In this document: positions 47,261-53,397 of the stretch, in pieces
How positions within the stretch are numbered: position 1 is the stretch's first letter
Layout of the letters: every line of letters starts with the position of its first letter
Source: Actinomycetes bacterium
GTDB taxonomy: Bacteria; Actinomycetota; Acidimicrobiia; Acidimicrobiales; Palsa-688
Direction of reading: 5' to 3'
Length of the DNA stretch: 53,397 bases
Assembly (NCBI GenBank): GCA_021808665.1
Contig: JAKBBA010000027.1
Location: 1 to 53,397, forward strand
The notes under the pieces: model-generated
Seen by the model: only the letters and a program-made list of their open reading frames with translations
The model's database searches: none
Told to the model about the DNA's origin: nothing
Position numbers and translations under genes: made by a program

Positions 47261-47934
47261 CCGTTATTCAGTACATGTCTGCGAGCAATCCGAACCTCGA
47301 CCAGCAGCCGTTTTTTGGATCGCCCGGGACAGTCTCGGCACCCAGCGCCGCTCTGAGCGTACCCGTGCTTCGCCTTGTCGTTCCACTGATTGCGACCGCT
47401 TCTCTGGCGTTCGGAACCGTTGCCTCTGTCAGTCCGGCAGATGCAGCCGCATACCAGGTACGAGCCTCACAACACGGTACAAGTGGGCCTCAACAAGCCG
47501 ACCCCTCCTATGAGATAGATGGAATCGCTTCGCTGCTGGCGCAACTTCGAATCACGTCAGGGTTAACGCTCGGCGAACTTGCCTCGGCACTGGGCGTTTC
47601 GCGTCGGGCTATTCATCATTGGGCTGCTGGCTCGAACATTTCGGCCCGGCATCTTGAGAGGCTGCGCGACCTCGCGCGGCTCGTGTCGACTCTGGACACT
47701 GGAAACGCGTCTGAGACCCGCTTGCGGCTGAGTTCTCCCAACCACCGCGGCGAGTCCATACTCGATCGTTTCACAAGAGGATCTCAACCGCGCCAGATGG
47801 TTCCACTCTCGACCCAGCGCCTTGCCAACATCCTCGAGGGCAGTGACGACGCCGACGCGACCGCTCCGAAGCGTCCGGTGCGGGACTCCTCCCTGGGCTC
47901 GAAACAACTCGGCCGACCGGACCAGGAAGGCTGA
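47257..47934 (+). CDS. Helix-turn-helix protein with an N-terminal membrane segment
   Basis: A 225-residue protein. Residues 37-58 are one hydrophobic helix ending in a Ser/Ala-rich stretch (SVSPADAAAYQ), resembling a signal anchor or even a signal peptide. Residues about 88-145 are an XRE-type HTH (LLAQLRITSGLTLGELASALGVSRRAIHHWAAG). The tail (145-225) is polar. If the helix is a reverse anchor (N-out), the HTH would be cytoplasmic and the protein a membrane-tethered regulator or sensor. It overlaps the TIGR04255 gene by four bases. The family is not otherwise recognised. Confidence 0.7.
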   Translation: MTVIQYMSASNPNLDQQPFFGSPGTVSAPSAALSVPVLRLVVPLIATASLAFGTVASVSPADAAAYQVRASQHGTSGPQQADPSYEIDGIASLLAQLRITSGLTLGELASALGVSRRAIHHWAAGSNISARHLERLRDLARLVSTLDTGNASETRLRLSSPNHRGESILDRFTRGSQPRQMVPLSTQRLANILEGSDDADATAPKRPVRDSSLGSKQLGRPDQEG

Positions 47935-47935
47935 C

Positions 47936-48913
47936 TTGTCTCGCAGCTCTTTTGACGATGCGTTCGCGCGAGCTGCCGATGTGGCAACGCTCATCCAGGG
48001 AGAGGTACTTGCTGCCCCGGATGCTTGCGTTGTCATAGCGGACTCGCGTTGGCCATTGGATGAGCGGTCGGCCAAGGAATCCGCTGATGCAGCGCCGGGT
48101 CTCATCGTCGTGCCTCATGCCGTCGATCTCGTAGTACTGCTAACCCAAACTTGCGATCTCCAACAAACAACTCCTGAGAGTTACCTGTGCCAGGTTGCGC
48201 CAGTAATTGAGCGTGCCGACCCAGGCTTTGTTCGACAGGTTGAACGTGGGCGCCGTCCTGGGTGGGTGGCCCTTCCCTGGCACGATGAGCTGAGTATTGG
48301 GGACCTCTCGCGAATCACGACAGTTGAACGAAACGTGGTCGCCAATGCTGCACGGCGCGGACATCCACGCACTCCGACAGAAAGGCTGAACTTCGCCGAG
48401 TCGGTGTCGAGGCATCTGACGCGAGTAGCTCTCCCAGAATCGATCGTGACCGTGCTTCGTCCCGTGTTGGAGCGGATGAAAGATAGACACGACCGCAATT
48501 CACCCGAAGGTCGGTGTATCAACAGGTTGGCTTCGATACGGCTTGAGGTCTTTCCCGACATTGACACAGATAATCCAGATATACGAATCCTCTTCGTTCT
48601 AGAAAGCAACGACCTACCTCCATTGCCCGCCGGGGTGGAGATCTCCGATGACAACGTCGACGAACTGGTCACAGCAGGTTTGGAGGCCGTGGCGAGCGCG
48701 ATTGAGGCGGCAGCTGACGTCTGCACCCTTCGCGAGGCATGGCAAGCGCTTGCGGAGCTATGGATTCAACCGGCAGTGCAGGCAGCCGCTGGTGGAGGAA
48801 GCGGCATAGGAAGCGTGGACGTCGAAGTTCTGAACGGCGAGGAAATGTCGTTCAGTCGCAGCCGGCAGGCTCCCGAGCTTGACCTTGCTCACCTGAGTAG
48901 CAGAGCCGCCTAG
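47936..48913 (+). CDS. Uncharacterised protein with QTCDL motif, 325 residues
   Basis: I cannot name the family. The N-terminal half contains a hydrophobic strand and motif VDLVVLLTQTCDLQQ (63-77), followed by YLCQVAPVIER and later a WVALPWHDEL...LSRITTVERNVV segment, a layout I associate with uncharacterised bacterial proteins but cannot assign. The C-terminal part is helical and acidic. The start TTG at 47936 is chosen because GGAAGG lies 6 bases upstream and the start directly follows the HTH gene's stop; the frame to 47822 overlaps that gene. It is the third member of the cassette. Confidence 0.65.
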   Translation: MSRSSFDDAFARAADVATLIQGEVLAAPDACVVIADSRWPLDERSAKESADAAPGLIVVPHAVDLVVLLTQTCDLQQTTPESYLCQVAPVIERADPGFVRQVERGRRPGWVALPWHDELSIGDLSRITTVERNVVANAARRGHPRTPTERLNFAESVSRHLTRVALPESIVTVLRPVLERMKDRHDRNSPEGRCINRLASIRLEVFPDIDTDNPDIRILFVLESNDLPPLPAGVEISDDNVDELVTAGLEAVASAIEAAADVCTLREAWQALAELWIQPAVQAAAGGGSGIGSVDVEVLNGEEMSFSRSRQAPELDLAHLSSRAA

Positions 48914-48931
48914 CCCGGTGGCGTCAAAGGA

Positions 48932-49636
48932 GTGATTCTTGCCTACCTCGACGAGTCGGGGGACCGCTCGGCTTACTACATCACCGCGCTTATGGTCGAG
49001 GACAAGGATCCGATTCCCCTCTCGTCGGCTCTCGATGATGTCGTTGACTACGCTTGGACCACATACAGGGGGATTCGGAGCAACGCTGAACTCCACGGCT
49101 ACGACCTCGCCTGGGGTGAAGGGGACTGGCAAGCCTTTCGGGGAAATCCCAGTGCATCGGTGGACGTCTTCGAGCGGGCGATCGACGCGATCGCGCAACA
49201 TGATGTGCGAATTGCGAGCCGCGGTGTCGATCTTGCTGGCCTGCAAAGGAAGTACCGTGGCCGAGCTGACCCACACGGCGTAGTGCTTACGTTCGCGTTG
49301 GAGCGAGTGCAGTGGAGGGCTCGTGCGCTTGGCACCGTTGCCATTGTGATCGCCGACGAGGTTGGTCGACAGCAAGCTCACTACCGTCGTAACTTCAAGA
49401 CCTACCAACAGTCTGGGACTTGGGGTTGGCGGGCCACCGTCCTAGATCGGCTCGTGGACACGATCCACTTCGCACCTTCAAATAGCAGCCGGCTACTTCA
49501 GGCAGCCGACATCGTGTCGTACACCCGCTACCAGAAGGATCGCTCTGGAGGCAACGCTCGCGCACGTCAGTTCTACGAAACTCAGTGGGCCAAGCTCGAG
49601 CCGTTCGTCACTGAAGACAGCTGCTGGTATCCATAG
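48932..49636 (+). CDS. DUF3800 protein, putative RNase H-like nuclease
   Basis: A 234-residue DUF3800 protein. The acidic motif YLDESGD (D7, E8, D11) starts the first strand, and ELHG (E53), IVIADEVG (D142, E143) and LLQAADIVSYTRYQ (D193) supply further conserved acids in an order resembling an RNase H-fold metal site. Nuclease activity is a prediction, not shown. The start is GTG, 18 bases after the preceding stop. It is the last gene of the four-gene unit and the most likely effector. Confidence 0.8.
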   Translation: MILAYLDESGDRSAYYITALMVEDKDPIPLSSALDDVVDYAWTTYRGIRSNAELHGYDLAWGEGDWQAFRGNPSASVDVFERAIDAIAQHDVRIASRGVDLAGLQRKYRGRADPHGVVLTFALERVQWRARALGTVAIVIADEVGRQQAHYRRNFKTYQQSGTWGWRATVLDRLVDTIHFAPSNSSRLLQAADIVSYTRYQKDRSGGNARARQFYETQWAKLEPFVTEDSCWYP

Positions 49637-49790
49637 CGCCCAGCGAGCCAGGCAGCAGAACGATCCGCCGCAAGCGATGCCTTTCAATCTCGACCACGAG
49701 CTACGCGGGGCATTCCCAAAGCTGTCGGCACATAACACGCACTCGATAACCCAGACGGCAGCTTTGGCGAGCTGACGCATATCGGCACAT

Positions 49791-50923
49791 GGGGGTATCC
49801 ACTTAACCGGACCTGATGGCGAGTACCCTGCGGGTATGACCGTTGTTTCGCCCGTTCCGGTGGCCGGTCGGCACTACCCGAGGTCTCTCGGCGAGCTGCG
49901 ATCGTGGTTCGGTACCGACGCCGACTGTCTCGACTACCTCGAGTGGCTCCGCTGGCCCAACGGGTTCGCGTGCCCGGAGTGCGGTCAGTTCGGGGGCTGG
50001 CGACTCGGCGACGGCCGGTTCCGCTGTTCGGGCTGCCGAGCGTGCACCTCGGTCACCGCCGGGACGATCTTCGATCGGACCCGAACGCCGCTCACGGTGT
50101 GGTTCACTGCCTGCTGGCTGTTTGGCACCCAGAAAGACGGCGTGTCTGCCCTCAGCCTCAAGCGAGCCCTCGAGATCAGCTCGTACCAGACCGCCTGGGC
50201 GATGCTGCACCGACTCCGCTCGGTGCTCGTTCGCCCAGGCAGGGAGCGCCTGCGAGGCCTTGTCGAGGTGGACGAGACATACATCGGCGGCGAGGAACCT
50301 GGCCTTCGCGGCGGGCGCGCCAGGGGCAAGAAGTCCCTAGTAGCAGTAGCCGTCGAGGTCTTCGAGCCCAAGGGCATTGGCCGCTGTCGGATGGCGCTGA
50401 TCGACGACGCCTCAGCTGCATCGCTGCACCCCTTCGTCTCGGCGCACGTCGAGCCAGGGTCGACACTCATCACCGACGCCTGGCAGGGCTACGCCGGCAT
50501 CGAGGCCCTCGATTACCTGCGAGATCGGCGTAGCCAGCGAGCCGCCAGGCTGGCTGGCAACGATCCCTACGCTCTCCTCCCCGCCGTGCACCGGGTTTCC
50601 TCGCTCGCCAAGCGGTGGCTGCTCGGCACTCATCAGGGCTCGGTCGACGAGCCGCACCTGCAGAACTACCTCGACGAGTTCGTCTTCCGCTTCAATCGTC
50701 GCCGCTCCCGAAGCCGAGGCCTCGTCTTCTACCGAGTGCTCGAGCTCGCCGTCGCGCACAAGCCGGTTCGCTACAAGGAGCTCGTCTTCAACCCCGAGCC
50801 AAAGTCCCATCCACCGCCGGGCCGGGCCGGCTGGGGTCACCCTCGCACCCTTGAGCTGCCGCCAGCGGATCGGCCCTGGAGAGCAGCCTGAGCAGGCCAG
50901 GTCCGGTTAAGTGGATACCCCTT
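49791..50923 (+). mobile_element. Intact IS1595-family insertion sequence
   Basis: Perfect 24-bp terminal inverted repeats (49792-49815 and 50898-50921; GGGGTATCCACTTAACCGGA at the outer end) flank one transposase gene. The same nine bases TCGGCACAT stand at 49782-49790 and 50924-50932, a target duplication of 8-9 bp as expected for IS1595. Exact repeats and an intact transposase suggest a recent insertion. Confidence 0.92.
49836..50891 (+). CDS. IS1595-family transposase
   Basis: A 351-residue transposase. The N-terminal zinc ribbon has four cysteines (CPECG at C46/C49; CSGC at C64/C67). The catalytic domain of the ISXO2 type shows VDETYIGG (D146), TDAWQGY (D214) and YLDEFVFRFNRR (E281), a DDE-type triad. 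A basic GRARGKKS loop follows the first Asp, as usual in the family. The frame fills the interval between the inverted repeats, leaving only about 30-40 bases outside. It looks intact and functional. Confidence 0.93.
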   Translation: MTVVSPVPVAGRHYPRSLGELRSWFGTDADCLDYLEWLRWPNGFACPECGQFGGWRLGDGRFRCSGCRACTSVTAGTIFDRTRTPLTVWFTACWLFGTQKDGVSALSLKRALEISSYQTAWAMLHRLRSVLVRPGRERLRGLVEVDETYIGGEEPGLRGGRARGKKSLVAVAVEVFEPKGIGRCRMALIDDASAASLHPFVSAHVEPGSTLITDAWQGYAGIEALDYLRDRRSQRAARLAGNDPYALLPAVHRVSSLAKRWLLGTHQGSVDEPHLQNYLDEFVFRFNRRRSRSRGLVFYRVLELAVAHKPVRYKELVFNPEPKSHPPPGRAGWGHPRTLELPPADRPWRAA

Positions 50924-51137
50924 TCGGCACATATGGGGCGAGCGGAGTGGGGACACGCTCAAAAATGGTGTGGCGGTCGTCGGCGCCGTCGGGCCCGATT
51001 GGCAGGAGTGCCATGGCTCGCCCGACCGACCGACACCGCGTGTCCTGCCGACCTGCGTGTCCGTGCACGGCTCCCGGTTCGATGCCCGGTCCCAGGGCGG
51101 TATGCGGTCGAGCACATAATGGTGGTAGGTTGCGGTC
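50924..51137. other. 214-base interval between the IS and the HigB-like gene
   Basis: It holds the right target-site duplicate and then no gene. A short stretch near 51067-51095 (CCCGGTTCGATGCCCGGT) resembles a T arm, but there is no full tRNA. Confidence 0.4.
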
Positions 51138-51540
51138 GTGGAGGTCGTCTACCACCCGTACTTCCTTGAGTGGTTCGAGGAGTTGGCCGATGTGGATGTC
51201 GAGGTCGGTCGCTGGTGAGATCCAGGCTCTCATCGATGCCCTCGCTGTGCACGGTCGCGAGCTTGGTGACCCGGATTCGCACCCGGTCGTCACGTCACGC
51301 CTGGGATTGCGAGCGCTTCGCCGGACACCGCCGACGAGGGTAACGCCTTACGCCGATGGGCCTCCGGTGATCAGGGTCCTCTACGGGTTCGTCGCTCCGG
51401 TCCAAAGGGGGGTGCGAGCGGTCCTGCTCCTCGGAGGCAACACCCGCCTCGGTAACCGTTGGTACCCGGCCAACCTCGCCGAAACTGAGCGGCGACTCAC
51501 GGTCTTCGCCGCCCAGCAGGGCTGGAGGATCGCGAGATGA
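51138..51540 (+). pseudogene. Frameshifted HigB/RelE-type toxin gene
   Basis: From GTG 51138 the frame reads MEVVYHPYFLEWFEELADVDVEV, a typical phage-Gp49/HigB start, then stops at 51216. The rest of the toxin continues in another frame (AGEIQALIDALAVHGRELGD ... RVLYGF ... LLLGG) to 51540, where it overlaps the antitoxin ATG. A tandem GGTCGGTC at 51203-51210 is the likely cause: removing one GGTC joins the two frames without a gap. The toxin is therefore probably inactive unless ribosomes shift frame. The conserved RVLYGFVAPVQRG core is otherwise intact. Confidence 0.78.
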
Positions 51541-52019
51541 GCGAGCCAAAACCCATGGATACAGAAGGAGGAGATAGGAAGATGACCGATGCTCACCGGA
51601 GCCTCCCGGTCGATGACCGCCAGACCGGCGCCCACGCGGCGGACGACCGCGCAATCTTCGAGGAGGCCAATGTCTCAGCAGCTCCGCTGCGGGAACGGAT
51701 CCTCGCCGACCCGACAGGCAGGGTCGCCTACGGACGTGCCGGCAAGGAGATCGAGCGTCATCAGGCGAGCCTGGCCAAAGTCCGACGGCTGCGGGCTCTC
51801 GCCCAGGCGACTGTCGGCGAGGCGATGGGCATGGACCAAAGCGAAATCTCCCGCCTCGAGCGGCGCACCGACCTGCTGCTCTCCACGCTGCGCCGCTTCG
51901 TCAACGCCACCGGAGGGGAACTCCACTTGGTGGCCAGCTACCCTGACGGCGACGTCGAACTCCTGATCGGCACGTCGCCGACCGACGACAGCGGTACCCG
52001 GCCGTTGCTCGACGCGTGA
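51537..52019 (+). CDS. XRE-family antitoxin (HigA-like)
   Basis: A 160-residue protein partnered with the broken HigB-like gene (ATGA overlap, toxin first, the order of higBA). The C-terminal half carries an XRE HTH (LAQATVGEAMGMDQSEISRLERRTDLLLSTLRRF), followed by a short beta-rich end (GELHLVASYPDGDVELLIG). The N-terminal 60 residues are polar, with two other ATG codons (MDTEGG, MTDAHR) that could be the true start; GGAGGA lies before MTDAHR (ATG near 51582). It could still act as an orphan regulator. Confidence 0.78.
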   Translation: MSEPKPMDTEGGDRKMTDAHRSLPVDDRQTGAHAADDRAIFEEANVSAAPLRERILADPTGRVAYGRAGKEIERHQASLAKVRRLRALAQATVGEAMGMDQSEISRLERRTDLLLSTLRRFVNATGGELHLVASYPDGDVELLIGTSPTDDSGTRPLLDA

Positions 52020-52148
52020 GCCGTGCCACATTCGTGCCACAACAGCCGGTCAAACCCGGTCGCAGCCGGGCGCGGTTGGTCAAGCTCAAATGGCCGCTGA
52101 CCTGCTCGACCACGCGAAACACCAGGTCGGCGGAGGGTGCGACAGCCC

Positions 52149-52191
52149 CTTCCCAAGCTGAGAACGCGGGTTCGATTCCCGTCGCTCGCTC
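52149..52191 (+). repeat. att-like 43-bp tRNA-Gly(CCC) repeat, right copy
   Basis: Exact copy of 46016-46058. Downstream bases also match the left copy in part (GTCC.GGT....GGCTAT.TTT), so the similarity extends beyond the core into an arm region. Confidence 0.88.
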
Positions 52192-52265
52192 TCGAAGGAA
52201 GTCCTGGTGGGAGGCTATTTTTAGGGTCACCTAACGATAGTTTCCTAGGCTTAGTATCGGCGGTC

Positions 52266-52302
52266 ATCCCGCAATCATCCCGCAGCGGAAAAATTGCGGG
52301 AT
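52266..52302. repeat. Inverted repeat ATCCCGCAAT/ATTGCGGGAT at the integrase stop
   Basis: Ten-base perfect arms at 52266-52275 and 52293-52302, with an extra direct copy ATCCCGCA inside. It overlaps the integrase stop codon and could be a terminator or a recombinase arm site. Confidence 0.6.
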
Positions 52303-53140
52303 CTGCCTGAGAACGCTTCGAGGCCGTTTCCGGCGGCCTCGATCACGACTTGCAGAGCGTCGGCGACGACCGTGTCACGGCGCTCCGCGGCGTGCTGGTA
52401 GCGGCGCGCGGCGACCGGCGACGCGTGCCCGAGACGGGCCATGAGCTCCCGCTCCGTCGCCCCGAGCTGAGCGGCGAGGGTCCCCGCAGCGTGACGTAAA
52501 TCGTGTAGGTGGATACCGCGCTGGCCGGTAGCTGCCAGCGCCTTCGCCCACGCCGTGTAAAACGTCGCCCGACGCAAACCCTCAGACGCCGGCCCAGTGA
52601 ACACCGGCGAGACAAGCCCCGCTTCGGTGTAAAGCGACAGGTGCGCCTCCAACGCTTCAGTGACCGTCGCCGGGATCGCCACGACACGCCGGCCGGCGTC
52701 GGTCTTAGGCGCCGTGACAAGCCTCTCCCCGCCTTTCAACTCTACCGTCTGCAACCCGACCTGCACCCGGCCCGACTCGACCGACACGTCGCAGCGTCGA
52801 AGCCCGAGCAACTCCCCGAGACGCGGCCCGCCGAAACCGGCGAGAAGGACCATCGCCCGGTAGCGTCCTCGATCGCATCTGCTATCCCGAGCACGACGTC
52901 CGCGTCGACGAACGGCCGCTCAGGGGAGCGCTCCACCCCCGCACCGCGAACCCTGCAAGGATTAGACACGAGCCGCTCGTCCTCGACCGCGGTGTTGAGA
53001 ATCACCCGCAAAAGACGGTAAGCCTTCGCCGCCTGCAAGGCACTCACCGAATCGGCGAGCTCCCCGTGCCACTGGCGTACCTGCCCGACACGGATCTCGC
53101 CGAGCTCGATACGACCGAACGTAGGGAAGATAAACGCCAA
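52275..53140 (-). pseudogene. Tyrosine recombinase, frameshifted and 5'-truncated
   Basis: The C-terminal catalytic domain (52275 to about 52870) shows the R (GPRLGELLGLRRCDV), HxxR (HLHDLRHAAGT) and H...Y (RLGHASPVAARRYQH) catalytic residues. The core-binding domain lies in another frame to about 53135 (FPTFGRIELGEIRVGQVRQW...ADAIED). The frames must switch near 52870-52876, where RYRAMVLLAGFGG should follow ADAIE; one missing or extra base would explain it. Upstream of FPTFGRIE the arm-binding N-terminus is absent and unrelated coding sequence begins. It lies just right of the att-like repeat, as expected for the integrase of the neighbouring element. Confidence 0.82.
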
Positions 53141-53397
53141 CGCCCTCTTACCACCCGGGTTGCGGGACCTGCTGCTTAGTTGTGCTTCAACTGGAGTTTT
53201 TCGACCGGTGTGGCAGGCCGAGATAGAAGCAAAGTTGTGCCGCAACGGCTCCAGACTGCTGACGCCTCGGGGAGTGAACGCCGAACAAGCCGACGCCACG
53301 CTAGCGCATGTCGTGACCGAAATGAACAGCGCCTTTCCCGACGCTCGCCTGCACCCTCGAAGCTGGCGGCGCTTCGAATCGTCGATGACCAACCACC
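53121..53397 (+). pseudogene. PIN-domain protein fragment, running off the window
   Basis: A stop-free plus frame to the window end reads INANALLPPGLRDLLLSCAS, then TGVFRPVWQAEIEAKL, NAEQADATLAHVVTEMNSAF and SSMTNH. This is the usual order of a VapC/PIN toxin (first strand, RDLLL helix, W..EI..E helix, AFP, then the MTND.KDRHVLA region just beyond the edge). The first catalytic Asp appears as Asn (INANALL for LDANVLL), and no start codon precedes it; the upstream bases belong to the integrase on the other strand. A rearrangement probably joined two truncated genes here. The other 3' end cannot be seen. Confidence 0.6.

Larger units (their letters stand above)
46016..52191 (+). mobile_element. 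6.1-kb genomic island between tRNA-Gly(CCC) 3' repeats
   Basis: It is bounded by identical 43-bp att-type repeats, with pairs of CGTGCCACA arm repeats just inside each end (46120-46140 and 52022-52041). It contains the four-gene TIGR04255/DUF3800 cassette, an IS1595-family element and a HigBA-like pair. It has no integrase of its own; the recombinase lies just outside the right repeat. Neither repeat belongs to a complete tRNA, so this looks like one unit of a former tandem array. Confidence 0.75.

Noticed and set aside
51060..51100. Possible tRNA gene near the HigB-like pair
   Set aside because: Only a T-arm-like stretch is visible; no acceptor, D or anticodon arms can be folded.
51901..52267. 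Minus-strand frames containing RATGIEPAFSAWEG-like peptides
   Set aside because: Same tRNA-antisense artefact, here across the right tRNA-Gly repeat; similar ones cross tRNA-Cys and tRNA-Val(GAC).

Overview
The window is GC-rich bacterial DNA with dense, mostly co-oriented genes, frequent GTG/TTG starts, and many 4-bp stop/start overlaps (GTGA, ATGA, TTGA). The gene content (hopanoid cluster, actinobacterial-type GlgX, GltBD, TetR regulators, DUF1778/GNAT, AbrB/PIN and HTH/PIN modules, apparently leaderless genes) points to a high-GC Actinobacteriota member, possibly of the Acidimicrobiia. That placement is inference; no 16S or single-copy marker phylogeny was possible.

Left part (1-16.4 kb), core metabolism. 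One minus-strand operon (11130 down to 46) encodes a nearly complete route to extended hopanoids: a MerR/TetR-type hybrid regulator, HpnC, HpnD, HpnE (farnesyl-PP to squalene), a polyprenyl diphosphate synthase, squalene-hopene cyclase, an HpnG-IspH fusion, HpnH (adenosylhopane synthase) and HpnO (aminotransferase). Seven successive junctions overlap, by 1 or 4 bases. It is followed by a pirin, an MBL-fold hydrolase, GlgX and a CaCA-type cation antiporter.

16.4-19.2 kb: a tRNA-Cys gene carries a decayed 1.8-kb integrative element bounded by a 37-bp att repeat. It holds an integrase stub, an excisionase, an HTH protein and a PIN protein with an apparent internal deletion. Beyond attR come a 5 x 16-bp tandem repeat, two strong dyads, an orphan gene and tRNA-Val(GAC).

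19.2-43.6 kb, chromosomal backbone: a hypothetical gene, a PAS-GGDEF cyclase, an APC permease, aconitase, a HAD-acyltransferase fusion, three small acidic/coiled-coil/membrane genes, a lipid-looking operon (acyl-CoA reductase-HAD fusion, zinc alcohol dehydrogenase, LarA-like protein, PlsC-like acyltransferase) with a divergent TetR gene and a palindromic operator, and gltB-gltD with two small genes.

43.7-53.4 kb, accessory island after tRNA-Val(CAC): a TacAT-like acetyltransferase toxin-antitoxin pair, an AbrB/PIN-like pair, then a 6.1-kb segment bounded by 43-bp repeats of a tRNA-Gly(CCC) 3' half. That segment holds the most interesting cargo: a lower-GC four-gene cassette (TIGR04255-family protein, membrane-anchored HTH protein, an uncharacterised protein with a QTCDL motif, and a DUF3800 putative nuclease) with its own strong, apparently leaderless promoter flanked by direct repeats. 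It also holds an intact IS1595-family insertion sequence and a HigBA-like pair whose toxin is broken by a 4-bp duplication. To the right lie a frameshifted, 5'-truncated tyrosine recombinase and, head-on to it, the start of another PIN protein. The cassette is my best candidate for an undescribed, possibly defensive, system.
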